Shown: positions 20,281 through 31,789, counted from the first letter of the stretch. The stretch: DNA of 64,000 nt from Micrasema longulum (GCA_022494885.1 JAGVSM010003594.1:62001-126000); one strand, 5' to 3'. Notes: generated by a model from the letters alone, not told the origin. Numbers and translations are program-made.

Positions 20281-20650
20281 TTTTATTTTTATATATCGTA
20301 TTATGAGCGCTATGATTTTTCAAAGTTTTGTATTTCTGAAATAAATCCGCGTGTGACGTCAGAGATTCTTCTCTGCCAGTTTTTCCAGTTGGTTCGTTTA
20401 CGTTAAGCAAACTGGATATCCCTTACAGCTCTCATGTCATTGGTTGGTTCATATAAACAAGTGACGTCGTTCAAATTAGTCCTTTTTTATTATTTTTTTC
20501 GTACATTTTCTTGAAACTTTGCCGTACAATTTGATGATCTAAATTTTTACGGCGCGCAACAAAATATTTTTTATCAATCATCATCCAATTTCCCGTAGGG
20601 CTGAAGTTGCGCATTGGGCCCTCCTGGCCTGTTGTGGTGCAAAAAAAATA
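20281..20650 (+). mobile_element. Repeat V, copy 1, with SINE C-like 3' end
   Basis: Matches 63715-64000: ATTTCTGAAATAA, TGACGTCA at 20354, GGTTCGTTTACG, a second TGACGTC at 20462, TTTTTTCGTACATTTTC and ACGGCGCGCAACAAAA. It ends CCCTCCTGGCCTGTTGTGGT followed by an A run at 20650, the same 3' end as SINE C. Class unknown, perhaps a SINE or the 3' part of a LINE. Confidence 0.6.
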
Positions 20651-22080
20651 TGTAGAAAAAAACAATAATTGATATCATACTTTCGTTTGTGTCTAATTTT
20701 ATATTTACACGAGTATGTCATAGAATTAAGAATAGTCCAGAAACCGCATACGCACATCAAACAGAAGGCGACTCGACTATTCATAATGAGACTTTGGATT
20801 AAACAACGCCGTGGGGGACATTTGAATGACATTATCTTTAAAACATCAAATATTATTTAGCATGATATAAAAATATCCGTTTTGTGTCAAATAAAATTTG
20901 TTTTATATTTTAAGTTCAAAGTTCATAAATTAAATGACCCTTTATTTAACTAATCTGTTGGGTCGATCAATGTTTCCGCGTGCACAATAAAATTTTAGAG
21001 AAATTAACAGATTGCTTTTTTTTTTACCTTACATTTGTGTTATGATTTTTTTTTTCCCATCATGCAACATTACCCGGCGACTTAACGTATGCGCGGCGAA
21101 AGTGTGTCTAAGTGGGGGAATTATTGGACACAGTCAGATGTATTCAAATATGATTCTACGCTCCTTCTAGACTATTCTTAATTCTATGGAGTATGTACTA
21201 AAATCTGACAAGAGCAAAGCATTGCCGGATTCAGCGCGTTTATTATAAAGGAAACGAAGACATTATAAATAGCAGAAACATTACTGGTTCACTGAAGTAA
21301 TAGATGTTTCCAGCGGCATAATGCGATAGAGAAAACGTGCGGTAATCAGGAGAAATGCATCAATTATTATGTGTGATGAAAGTAACGTTGCTGTCGCCTC
21401 CATCTTGAACAAAAACAAGTGGTGGATGCACGAAGAACTTAGAATTCACTCAGCTTGGAAAATGGAAATCTTAGCTGGCCTACTTAAGAGGGTACGCGGT
21501 CTCTGACAATTTTGATGAACACGAATTAGAAACATTAATTTTAAATAACTTTTTCGAAAATACCTCTCCGATAATGTATTTCTATTGGTCGATTAAGGAC
21601 CCATGCAACTTGCGACTGTTAGACTTTACGACTACAATCCTCGATCAGTTGTTCAGGAAAGAGTGAAGCAGAAAAAGTACACAAAGCACAAGCACGAAAA
21701 TCCAACGTCAAGGGGCTATTCGAAGGTTCACATCATCAGCATCAACTTCTGCCACATTTCACAATTGTTTGGTCAGTTCAATGCCTCTCAGGCATTGAGC
21801 AACTGATAACGGCGTGATTTTAGTTTCGTGGACAGTGTGGAAATTGTTACTCACTTTTAAAGTTCTTCCGATTGTTTCTTATATGGAGCAGTTCACTATT
21901 GCTATAGCGCGGATACCGGTATCGTGTTGATGATGATGAACTGTATAATTTAGGTTGTTTATACAATACTAACTTTACTTTGTACAAAATATGCTGACGC
22001 AGTATATTATGATAAAGATTTATCAGAGAGACAACTTTTCACTTGCTCACGGGACGGTAGAAGAACAAGAATTTTGAAAT
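20651..22080. other. No recognisable feature
   Basis: Several chance frames on both strands; none has a recognised motif. The segment 21100-21850 is of ordinary complexity and not obviously repeated in the window. Confidence 0.3.
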
Positions 22081-22274
22081 AAGAAGGATTTGGGTAGGAA
22101 AGGAATATTTACAGTCTTATATAAGTTGCCAGTATAGAAAATGTAAAATCAGTACTTAATAGAAGTAATGGATCCAAACATCGTCGATTCGCAAGGATTG
22201 AGCGGATGAGTTTCGCCCATATTGGGAAAAATGTGAGGAGAAGAAGATACGTACGATCCAAATAAAGCTCACCA

Positions 22275-22540
22275 TGATTATTAATCTTTCGATTGTTGCC
22301 CGGTATTATTGACAACCCTGAAATTATGCGGAGCATTAGCTTTTATGTTCCGGATAATTACCTTAGACATCGTCAGCATAGACTGTTTCACATTCCAATA
22401 TACAGGACCAACCTGCCAATGATTATGCCTGTTGGAAGGGCTATCTCTATGTTCAACAATATTACTTTGGACATTGTCATTTTTCACGTCTCTGAGGGGA
22501 GTTTTTCGTTAAAAGATTATTTTACTTTTTAACATATTAT
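22275..22540 (+). mobile_element. Jockey/R1-like LINE relic (family J3), C-terminus
   Basis: Frame 22293-22532: G-I-I-D-N-P-E-I-M-R-S-I-S-F-Y-V-P-D-N-Y-L-R, H-R-L-F-H-I-P-I-Y-R-T-N-L-P and L-D-I-V-I-F-H-V-S. The same block is at 56185-56475 (-) and 58180-58515 (+). It is truncated to about 80 residues. Confidence 0.7.
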
Positions 22541-22559
22541 TTTCTGGATATTATTATTA

Positions 22560-23065
22560 AGGATAACTTATATGGCGCCATTTTCGTAATAAAATACCTC
22601 AAGGTCGCTTTGCATAGTGATTCTATTGTTAAATTAATTAAATTGAAGCTTTTAAATTTGTAATGTAATTAAAACAATTTATTTTGTTGTCACGTGCTAC
22701 GTATTTATTCAAATGATTTAGAGAACAAATGGGTTTTAAGTTTTTTCAGAAACATCACTTCACTTTCACAGCCTCGCACCTCTGCTGGGAGAGCATTCCA
22801 TGCCATAGGGCCTGCGACCGCAAATGTGCGTTCACTAAATTTAGTGCGCTGTTTGCGTAGAGGTATAATAACTTTTCCTCTCGCCCTAGACGTAGCTGAT
22901 CTAAGCGTGAGACGCCTGTCAGCTAGTTCATCTGGAATGCATAGTTCCCTTAGATATTCCGGAGCAGAGTTGTGCAGTGACTTATACATAAGCCAACAGA
23001 GTTTGTATTCGACCCTCTGTGGAAAACGTAGCCAGTGTAGTTCCCGAAGTAGTGGAGTGATATGA
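22560..23065 (-). mobile_element. L2-like LINE relic, C-terminus and 3' end
   Basis: Minus-strand frame 22989-22705: M-Y-K-S-L-H-N-S-A-P-E-Y-L-R-E-L-C-I-P-D-E-L, R-T-K-F-S-E-R-T-F-A-V-A-G-P-M-A-W-N-A-L-P-A-E-V-R, K-T-H-L-F-S-K-S-F-E then stop. Upstream, H-I-T-P-L-L-R-E-L is readable to 23065. The 3' UTR reaches the GGCGCCATATAAG segment near 22565. This is the best preserved C-terminus of the L2-like family. Confidence 0.8.
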
Positions 23066-23319
23066 CTGAATTATGTAAACTCATGAGTTTTTTTTTATAT
23101 ATACCTAATTTTACCTAATTGTTTTAATTAGTTCTAAATGTATAAATTTAGATATTCTATTTTGTAATGTACATATACATGAATACACAAAATTGAAAAA
23201 ATTGAAAAAAATGATTATGAAAAAAAAACATACAAGCGACCAATCAAAAATTTCCATGCACAACAGCTGTATTTTCATATTACTGTATGTTTTATAAATA
23301 TAATCTAAAACCATTTTTA

Positions 23320-24060
23320 AGCAAACAAACAAACCATCACGCCGTTTTCCCGTAAGGGTAGGCAAATACGATAAAACGCCACATCACTCTATCTTTGCAC
23401 ACAGATCTCGCTTCCTCTACATTTATACATATTCTCATGCGCGCGCGCCGATTATTCCGACTTTTAACATGTCCATCTTCAAGTATTTGTTAGATTTGAA
23501 AATGCCATGTTTTTCTCGGTCTTCTTTTATTTCTGCATCCATCAACAATCTCATTGTAAATACATGTCCAAATCAACGCAGAGCTCTTTTCTTGATGTTG
23601 TCAATAATGCCTATCTCAGCCTTACAAAGTATACGGATTTTATTTTATCCCTGTTTTTCCAAGTCCATACTTCGCTCCCATACATCAGGGTCGAGACCAG
23701 AACTCCATTGTGAACCGCTGATTTTGCCTTTTGTGACAAACATTTATTTGCCAAGATTTATTTAAGTGCACCGTTCACTCTGTTCCCGGCACTCACCCGC
23801 CTTTCAATATCTTTCTTTGTAATTTCATCCCTAGTTCGTACCCCTTTCTCAGTGATTTCACATTTAGTCATGCTTTCATTTCTTTCAAAAACCATCACAT
23901 TCGATTTGTCGACATTCATCAGCAAATCGCTTCCCTTGTATGCATCGTAGACCTTTGTTACCGAAAATTGTAGTTCCTCTTTGTTGTTAGCAAGAAGTAC
24001 AGCATCGTCAGCATACAAAAGACAATTGACAGCTAAATCGCTCATTTTTGCTCCCATTCT
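23320..24060 (-). mobile_element. RTE-clade LINE relic with RT catalytic motif
   Basis: Frame 24057-23758 contains L-L-Y-A-D-D-A-V-L-L-A, the RT active-site block (YADD), then S-N-V-M-V-F-E-R-N and D-I-E-R-R-V-S-A-G-N-R-V. Downstream on the minus strand are G-V-L-V-S-T-L-M-Y-G-S-E-V-W and a GGCGTGATGGTTTGTTTG 3' end at 23325-23345, the terminal GCGTGATGG of the family followed by a (GTTT)n tail. Frameshifts and deletions make it inactive. It overlaps 9743-10482 in content and extends further 5'. Confidence 0.8.
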
Positions 24061-24133
24061 TAACCTTTCAGTTTATTCATAAAGTTATCGATATAAACGT
24101 TTAACCATTTTTACTGTAGTATAATTAAATTTA

Positions 24134-24384
24134 GCCTCGTGGTGTAGTGGTCAGCGCGCTTGCCCACCATTTAAGAGGTCATGGGTTCGATTCCCGACAT
24201 GGTTCACATGAAATATTAATTTAAAAAGGAGTTTTCAGACTAGAATATTTCATAGTCTCTGGACTGGCATCTGAAGCGTAAGACTGGTCATCTTACCTTC
24301 ATGTAATAAAAATGATCATACTCTGCGATTGGTGTAACAATGAAGTGCCGTATGCTCTATTAGCTGCAGAAAGGGAATGATTAT
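24134..24384 (+). mobile_element. SINE A, full-length plus-strand copy
   Basis: Head GCCTCGTGGTGTAGTGGTCA (A box) and GGTTCGATTCC at 24184-24194 (B box), both good RNA polymerase III internal promoter matches. The body has ACTGGCATCTGAAGCGTAAG, CTGGTCATCTTACCTTCATG and GCGATTGGTGTAACAATG, ending GGGAATGATTATGA. Length about 251 bp. It is the cleanest copy and could serve as family reference. Confidence 0.85.
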
Positions 24385-25677
24385 GATAACGAACTTATTT
24401 GTCACAAATAAACCATGGCATTTCCAGATCGATTTGTGCAGTATTTTAGCGCACATATATTTTAGTAATTGCGAGGAGACAAACGTTCAAAAGCAGCCGG
24501 AGACTATTTGCAACAGACTGAAGTCCGTTCTATCAAACATATGCCAATTGGCCGTAGGTTGAGGGACCATATTTCGACCGATCATGCTTACTCTAGTTAT
24601 ATACCTCAAGCACCATATAAATGTCACATTATTATTGACTTACTGAATCATTTTATTTAGTTGTATTATAAAAATGAATTATTGAACTGAATGATGAAAT
24701 AATGATATCACAAATATAAGATGCATCATTTTAATTTTGTCGCACATTGTTTCATTAAATAATTTATTTACAACGGTTCCGACATCACACGAAATTTTCT
24801 AGTAAGTCGGGAAATAAAAATGAAAATAAAAATTATCCTATTATGTAATTGTGTATAAAATAAACAAACAATAAGTATCTCAATATGTCTTGCAGCAACA
24901 GCATCTGGTTGCGGTGAAATTATGGTTCAGATGTATTTCTCAAAATTCTTTGCTTATCTTGGTTCGAAAAGATAATTAATATTGAAATTACTTGATCAAA
25001 AAGTTATAATTATCATAGAACATGTTTTTCCTGTTTTTGTTTACGACCTAGTAAACAAGTTTGTTTGCTTCATGGTAAAAAATACTTTATTATTGGCGTG
25101 TTTACAGAATTTTCATTGTTTATTTGGAAATATACAGTTGTTTTTGAAATACGATACAAAAAATATTGAACAAATTTGGTTTTTTAAGTATTAACGGAAA
25201 CCCAGCTTTATTGAGTATTTCATCCTAAGGTTAAGTAATATTTTTCGGTGTTTTCAGAGAATGCCATAATTAATGTTAATATCGGCCGTCTAATTGCGTT
25301 CAAATTTTGCTAAAAACTTACTGTCGAAATGAAATATTTTCATTCAAATAATTGTACAATTTTTTTTTTTAAATAAAAAAGGGTAGGTATAAAATATAAT
25401 GTTTTAACCCTTTTTTTCTAAAAGACGATTATTAAAAGCACAATTTTACGTGGAATTAACGAAAAATACCACAAAATTTATGTAATTTTAAATGTTTGTA
25501 TTACTTTTCAGAAACAAAAAAATTATATTTTTAAGCAACAGTTTTTTGTTCGATTTATTGTTTTTAAATAATTTTATTTAAATTTACTTTAATTGTACAA
25601 GAATCAATCTACTAATTTTTTTCTTAATTTTCAGAGAGGTAATCTGTCGGTATAAAAGTAATTCTATTTTAAAATTT
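24385..25677. other. No recognisable feature
   Basis: AT-rich with T and A runs. The frames at 24377-24660 and 24982-25194 show no motif. Confidence 0.3.
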
Positions 25678-25900
25678 AAAATTTTTATTTTATTAGGGAA
25701 ATCAACAGTTCTACATACATATTTTTAGTAAACAAACAGATATAGTGTATAAACTCAGAACCAATAACAGATTTCCACATAGAATACAAAGTTAGTAAAG
25801 AATATATATATTACATATCAAATAAATACATACAATTTATACATATAAAAATGTTATTTTCAAGTACTCAATAATCAAAGATATTTTAAATATTAATTTT
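25678..25900 (-). mobile_element. LINE 3' end (family T), minus strand
   Basis: Inverted copy of 9155-9385: TTAGGGAAATCAACAGTTCT, AGATATAGTGTATAAACTCA, AACAGATTTCCACATAG, TTCAAGTACTCAATAATCAA. No coding part. Confidence 0.55.
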
Positions 25901-26039
25901 AAGAACATTAAGTTACTGTAAATTGGGCGGGATAAGGACAAAAATGCTTAATAACATAAAACTTTTTTAGGAAAACTCAACAAGTTTGGGTCTTAATATT
26001 TATACAAAAAAAACTCAGATTATGTGCAACAAAATCCTG

Positions 26040-26705
26040 TCCTGACCTCTAATCAGCCTCTATAATAATAGACAGAGGATTGAGAAAGTCGACAGCTTTA
26101 AATACTTGGGAGTTCACATAACTGAGGATGGAAGCATGCACAACACAAAGAGCTCGCAACCCGCCTAGGAATTGCTGAAGAAACTTTTAACATGATGCGT
26201 CTTATCCGGAACTCTAGTCTATATTCGGTAAAAACAAAATGCCGATTATTCAACTCTTGCATAATCCCAGTACTCGTATATGGGTGCGAATCTTGGCACC
26301 TTATCAAAGCTCAAAACACTACACTTTTTAGTTTTGAGAGTAAGTGCTTGAGAATATTAGGTATAAGGTGGTTCGATTTTATAGCTAACATTGAAGTCCG
26401 AGAACGGACGCAACAGCCTTCTATAACGAGCGTCTGTGGATGCGGCGGCGGACTTGGCTTAGACACGTGCTAGGCATGCCTCAGAAGATTCTAAACCCAT
26501 GTTGCCTATTCTTTAAACCTGCGGGCTCACGCCATCCTGGAAGGCCGTCCATGACGATCTTTCGACTTTATTCGGCGGAATTAAGGGGCGCTGGTTTGAC
26601 GTAGGATGAGGCGAAAATGCTGGCTGGCGATAAGGTCTCTTGGAGGCAACTGGTAATGTCCACATGCTGCACTTAGGAGCGGACGAGGAAAAGAAAAAGA
26701 AGAAA
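26040..26705 (+). mobile_element. LINE RT C-terminus relic (GRP family)
   Basis: Readable blocks: K-V-D-S-F-K-Y-L-G-V-H-I-T-E-D-G (26087 on), K-C-R-L-F-N-S-C-I-I-P-V-L-V-Y-G-C-E-S-W (26240 on), L-R-I-L-G-I-R-W-F-D-F, then in other frames a W-L-R-H-V-L-G-M-P-Q-like block, G-R-P-S-M-T-I-F-R-L-Y-S-A-E-L-R and S-W-R-Q-L-V-M-S-T. This is the post-RT region of endonuclease-type LINEs. Several frameshifts. Related ends: 55520-55770 (+), 52922-53225 and 41880-41990 (-). Confidence 0.65.
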
Positions 26706-26904
26706 ACTTTTTTGACAGAAATACATAATAAAATCAATGGTTGTATTAAAATTATAATGACCAAATTTTTTTATATCCTGCTATTTTGAATTAAAAGCGT
26801 TTTAAAATGGATTAATCGCGCGATTTCCTCACTTTTTTTGAGACTGCCTAAATTTGTCTAACTTTTTTTTTTTTTAATAATTTTTTATCATTGACATTCA
26901 ATTA

Positions 26905-27065
26905 ACTTTTCTTGGTCTATAAAAAGATCCTTAATACTTGTTAAATATATTGTACAAGTATATTGTTAAGTGTCCTTGGCACGGGTAACCCCCCAGTGAG
27001 GGCACATTATTTTTATTATTGTTTATAGATTGTAAGAGTAAAATATGAATGAATAAATAAATGAA
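26905..27065 (+). mobile_element. LINE 3' end (GGCACGGG family)
   Basis: TTAAGTGTCCTTGGCACGGG, then CCCCCCAGTGAGGGCACATT and a GAATGAATAAATAAATGAA tail. The same end occurs at 17933-18320, 43480-43640 (+) and 31375-31480, 59960-60070, 61130-61270 (-). Confidence 0.55.
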
Positions 27066-27139
27066 CTATTAACACTTTTATGCATCTATATCATTAAGCA
27101 ACAATTTTTGTTAGTATAAAAAGAAACTTTGGAAATATT

Positions 27140-27186
27140 TATGTTAGTTTGATAATGTCTTAACAAGACGAAACACGTCACACATA
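27140..27186 (+). ncRNA. Hammerhead-like motif, decayed or variant
   Basis: Possible stem I TATGT(TA)GT with AC-ACATA, core strand TTGATAA (27149-27155), stem II GTCTT/AAGAC (27157-27169), GAAA (27170-27173), then GTC at 27177-27179. Compared with the hammerhead consensus CUGANGA...GAAA, C3 is U and G8 is A, and there is one extra U before stem II. Activity is uncertain. Confidence 0.35.
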
Positions 27187-27276
27187 TTTTTTTAATTTTC
27201 AATTTTTATATTTTTTCATGAATGTATTTTGAAAATAGTATTTTCTAAAATAATAAAAAACTTTTTAAAATTTTAA

Positions 27277-27365
27277 TTATTTCATGTTAACCTTTACAAG
27301 AATCGAACCCTGAACCACTAGCATGGTAGGCGAAAACGCCAACCGTTTCCCTACCAGGCGGACTT
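27277..27365 (-). mobile_element. SINE A head remnant
   Basis: TTTCATGTTAACCTTTACAA, then AATCGAACCCTGAACC and AGCATGGTAGGCGAAAACGC match the minus-strand head of SINE A. The body is missing. Confidence 0.55.
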
Positions 27366-27959
27366 TTCCCCAATTCATTTCCTTTCATTTGACAATCAAA
27401 AAATAAAATATCACTTGTTACGCATGTTTCATAATATTACTTAAAACACATACGTTATAAAATTGCGTATTTGTAAACAGACACACGTTGGAGCAATATA
27501 ATCAAAAAGGTAAAAGAGAAATTGACGAATTGAAATAAATAAACAAAAAAGTGAACCATTGAAATGTAGGTCATAGGCGAGAGGCGGGTATTCAAATTAA
27601 GAACGCCGCAGACTTGACCTTGATTTTGAATTTACAAATGGCGAACGAGTTGTGAAATCGAACATGCGCGCGCACACGAAAAAAGTAACTGTCAAACCTG
27701 TCAAATAAACTCGAAGCGCACACAAAAAGCGACAGCCGAAACTTTAAACAAAAATTTTCAACGGTATTAATAGACCGGCATTTTTATTTTCTGCGGGTAA
27801 TTAAGTCATGTATTGAAATAAAATAGATGATTATTTTACAAGTTACTGCCTCTCGATTATATATTTTACGGGCTAATTTTGATGGAGTTTGCTTTCTCTA
27901 AATAGTATGCAAGAATATCAAATTTATGGCCACTTTAGATTTAATCATTTTTTTTTTAT

Positions 27960-28205
27960 CATTTATTTAATACATTATATAATTATGTATTTACATTTTT
28001 ATTGCCTTAAGGCAATTTCTTCCTACCTACCCACACCATTTAGTTTGAGAAAATAAGAAATACTTAGAGTATATCTTCACTTTTCTATATCTGGTTGCTT
28101 TCCACATAACTAGTTTAAATGTCACTATCTATATATTTTAGTTATTCCTTTCCCCTTCTTCTTTCCTCCCCGTCTCTTCTCCACTCTTTAAAGTATAGTG
28201 TAGGT
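27960..28205 (-). mobile_element. CR1-like LINE 3' UTR (family Z)
   Basis: TTGCCTTAAGGCAATTTCTT, ACCATTTAGTTTGAGAAAAT and a CTTCTTTCCTCCCCGTCTCT segment. Same UTR as 32343-32580, with its tail (TATTTAATACAT side) on the left. The lower part seems rearranged, since the last 60 bp read in the opposite sense. Confidence 0.5.
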
Positions 28206-28214
28206 TTTTATTTA

Positions 28215-28400
28215 ATTTTAACGGCTTTCGCCTATGACAAAGTATAAAATAGTATTGAAAAACAATTATAATGAAACAAAACACATGTACACAAGTATAC
28301 AAAATATAGATACATAAAATATTATTTCATAAAACGAAATTAAAAAGGAAAATTAAATAAGAAATTATAATAGTACGTATGATTTTCTTGTTGTATAACA
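28215..28400 (-). mobile_element. LINE 3' UTR fragment
   Basis: AACGGCTTTCGCCTATGACA stem-loop region followed by AT-rich UTR; similar in layout to 5020-5375 and 30005-30300. Confidence 0.35.
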
Positions 28401-28670
28401 TTAGCATGTTTTATTATTTAATTTTGGTTTTTACGTTTACTCTTGTATTGTTTAAACTTTCTACTGAATATGCTGTATAATTTTTAGGTTATTTTTTTTA
28501 AATTTAAATCTTGTAAAATTTTTAGGTTTAATTTTTTTATAAATCTTGGGTTAAAGGAAATTTATGTTTAAAAAAAAATACTTAGCCAAATATGTTAGTA
28601 ATATAAATTTTTGTAAAAGGCAGATATTAAAATAAAATAACATAGGTATGCAGCAAATTAACAATAAAGT

Positions 28671-28775
28671 GGCCACTTAAACCAGCCAACGACACGTCAT
28701 AAGCCTTGTGAATTCCTAGACTTCCATATTCCCTTATTTAAGGTATTCTCCATCCCTTTTGTAATTTGTTAATAA
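28671..28775 (-). mobile_element. H1 fragment, right arm
   Basis: AAAGTGGCCACTTAAACCAG, CACGTCATAAGCCTTGTGAA and CCCTTTTGTAATTTGTTAAT follow the right-arm order of H1. The tail is replaced by AATAAATAAATG. Confidence 0.6.
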
Positions 28776-28854
28776 ATAAATAAATGAATATTAAAAAAAA
28801 TAAAAAAAAGAGAAATACTTGAGTTCATATTATTTACTCAAATATTTCAATTTC

Positions 28855-28985
28855 CACACCATTTCCTAAAAGTCATAAATAACTTGTGCTGGAAAAATGG
28901 AAATCGAGTTGTGGTAGAGTGGGTTCTTGAACCTCGGACCTTTGGTCCGTGAGTCTACAATACCACTACGGGACCACGACCCGGT
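28855..28985 (-). mobile_element. SINE B
   Basis: Minus-strand head CGGGTCGTGGTCCCGTAGTG, with TAGACTCACGGACCAAAGGT and CCGAGGTTCAAGAACCC as box-like segments, and body CTCGATTTCCATTTTTCCAG. Confidence 0.65.
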
Positions 28986-29009
28986 TTATTAAAGTAACAG
29001 AGGCGATTA

Positions 29010-29330
29010 TCATAGTATAAACAGTAAAACAAGTGTAATACTCACTACATTTTTATAATTTAGAAAAGAAGTCGTTAAAAAGTAATGATTTAAATTTATA
29101 TAAAGATTAATAAAATAAATGTATGTTTTCATGTTTGTTTGCCAACATGTGGAGCTGTGAAATAGGTGAGTATTTATCATAATTTGAACTATACAAACAA
29201 CAGCAAAAGAAGTATTTTGTCTCGTCCCACGCTGTCTCACATAAAAATTCACACAATTTAAAAGTTCGGGACTGTCAAGAACATTATTCAATAACCTGAA
29301 AAGCAGCACTAAATCTGAAATTTCCCTACT
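29010..29330 (-). mobile_element. Jockey/R1-like LINE relic
   Basis: Frame 29309-29010 begins M-L-L-F-R-L-L-N-N-V-L-D-S-P-E-L-L-N-C-V-N-F-Y-V, the same C-terminal block as J1-J3 but from another family. The reading frame then enters a 3' UTR-like region. Confidence 0.55.
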
Positions 29331-29694
29331 ATCACTAAAACATATTAATTTTTACTGCTTGATTAAACATTTATAGTTTAGCTCTTCAACTGTAATGTTC
29401 AATTTGAAATTAATAAATATTAAAAACTTATCTTGGACCTTCTCCATACTGTTTATATAGGTAACAAAATATTGGTCATATTATTTTATTTTGTTGTCTT
29501 TTGAAAGATAATTTCAATTGCGCCCTATTTATGAAAATCCACCTCAAGGGTTATTTCAGGGGTCTTTATTTATTTATTTATATTTGGATAATTTATATAC
29601 CGCCGTTTTTGTGAAAATCACCTCTTTTACGTCTGTTTTATAACCGGTTTTCCAGAAAGCGATCATGTATCTCAATTATCTCTTAACTTTTAAA

Positions 29695-30690
29695 AGACCG
29701 TGGTAAATAATCCCTTTGCGCGCGGTGATGTAACATCGTATTACCACAATTAAAAGATGGAACATTTTAAAGTTCAGACATTTGAAAAAAAAATAATATG
29801 GAGACATATTGCTTAGTAATTCCTTTTCCATAGTTTATGCGAATAAACATATTATTTAGGCCGGTTATAGCAAAATAAATTAAAAATCACAAATACGTCG
29901 CTCATGTTACGCGCGTGCGTTCCCCATCACTGTCATCAACTGACTGAAGACTGAATCTGTTTACAACACCATCCGTAGAACAGCGTCTCTGTCTTCCCTG
30001 TTATATTTTATAAACATAAACGGCAAATTTGCCTTTTACAAACATTTATAATATTAACATATTTGGCTTTATATTATTTTTTATTTATTAAAACATGAAT
30101 TTCCTTATACTCAAGATTTATAAAAAAAAATAAACTAAAAACAATACAAGATTTATATTTAAAAAAAATAACCTAAAAATTATACGGCATATTCAGTAGA
30201 AAGTTTAAATAATAAAAGATTCTACAGTAAAACAACAAGAACATCATAAATACTGTTTTACACAGCTAGGCAAAGTGAATAAAAAACTGTATATATATAT
30301 ATATTATGAAATGCATGAATAAATAAATATAATTACCATTCACCATCTTTGAAAAAGTTCAAAAAGTTTGTTCTATAGAAACAATACCTATTAACAATAC
30401 CAGGAACAACAATAATTATGCCATATCTTTTCGTACTTTCTCTATTATAAGGTATCTGTATAGATGTGTTGCTGAATTAGCGGACATTAATTCTTCGCGA
30501 TTTAAGGATAAATGTTTTTTGTATTAACATTTAGCATAGTTATACAAATTCAACTTTCCAAATTGGGTGTGAAAATGTCCATTTGAAGATTACAAAAAAT
30601 ACAAACTCATCATTAAAAAATTAAGAGAGACATATCAATTCTTGTGTCCTATGTTGATTACTGTGACATCACAGCTACACAAGAGTTAAC
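29695..30690 (+). mobile_element. Repeat W, split by a LINE 3' end
   Basis: 29695-30003 (GGTAAATAATCCCTTTGCGC, GATGTAACATCG, CAGCGTCTCTGTCTTCCCTG) and 30455-30690 (GTGTTGCTGAATTAGCGGAC, AAATGTCCATTTGAAGATTA, GTGACATCACAGCTACACAA) correspond to neighbouring parts of 61745-62325. The 450 bp between are a minus-strand LINE 3' UTR with an ACGGCAAATTTGCC stem-loop. Confidence 0.65.
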
Positions 30691-31370
30691 ATAAGCTTCG
30701 TACATCATGATTTTTTTTCCTCTTTTGGTGTGAGGTCTTTAAATTTGTAGAAAAGGCTATGTAATGAAGCTATTACCTTGATGCGTCATTGTGACTTATT
30801 ACGAAAATGATGCTCCTTAGATTTTCGCCAACGCTTCTACATCGTGCCTCTAGCTTATCTTTAATATTCGTTAGGGGCCTTCATGATTGATGATCATAAA
30901 CTAATGCAGTGCCCAATTCACCATCAGTTTCTTATATGAAAATGATGAACCAATAAAGATTGTTATTTTTCGATCTGTGAAAACAACAAGTTCACAGAAA
31001 AAGCGTCGTTATGCTGACTTACTTAAGTGGTATTATGGTGTGCGAAATTACAGATCTGGGCGTCCTTAGGCCGCGCTCGGGATGTGAACCTTGAATTCTG
31101 GTTTCTCAAGGCGGAACTCTCTACCATCTGCCTACAGTGATGCAAAAACGGCCTGGGAATGCAAATACTGCATTTGCGTGCAAAAATGCAGTGCTGTGTC
31201 AAAACGAAAACAAAAATGCTTAATTTACTTTTCATATAATTTGTCAAAATGAAATATTTATTTCTAAATTTGAATTATTTAATACTAAAACACGTACGAC
31301 GTTTGGTCAGAGGAATTTCTGTTTTGTGGCCCCAAGAGCGTTCGATGTCCTGGATGAATATATATACTTT
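30691..31370. other. No recognisable feature
   Basis: Mixed composition. The frame 31247-31023 (minus) has no motif. A tRNA-like look around 31040-31130 was examined and rejected. Confidence 0.3.
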
Positions 31371-31374
31371 TTAT

Positions 31375-31485
31375 TTTATTTATTTATTCATATTTTTTGC
31401 TTACAAACTATAATTAATAATAAAAATAATGTGACCTCACTGGGGTTACCCGTACCGAGGACACTTAACAATAGACTTTTTAAAA
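31375..31485 (-). mobile_element. LINE 3' end (GGCACGGG family)
   Basis: ATGTGACCTCACTGGGGTTA, CCGTACCGAGGACACTTAAC, preceded by a TTTATTTATTTATTCATATT inverted tail. Confidence 0.5.
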
Positions 31486-31789
31486 ATTACATTTGAGAAC
31501 AAACAAAGAAGACTAAATTCAAAAAACGAAGATAATTAACAAATATTCAGACAGTTTGAAAAAAAAGGTATTTATTTAAATCTATATTATTTATATTAAA
31601 AAACACACAATGAAATATATTTAGTTCTCCTAAACAAAAGCCGTTTTCAGAAAGAGTGTACAAGTTTGGATTTTGTCTAAGGGAAGAGACCATTGCAGGA
31701 GACTGCTGCGAGATATGGCATAAATGTATACGCAAATAATCTCATGAAGAAGAAATATATGTTTGTGCAATGATTTTTAATTTAAATTT

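Noticed and set aside
24134..24205. Functional tRNA gene
   Set aside because: Boxes A and B are good, but the acceptor ends do not pair and the sequence continues into a body shared with many dispersed copies, so it is a SINE head. The same holds for 47805, 50570-50640 and 58095-58178.
31040..31140. tRNA-like or SINE-like segment on the minus strand
   Set aside because: A GTTCACATCCCGAG-like piece is present but no convincing A box, and no second copy in the window.
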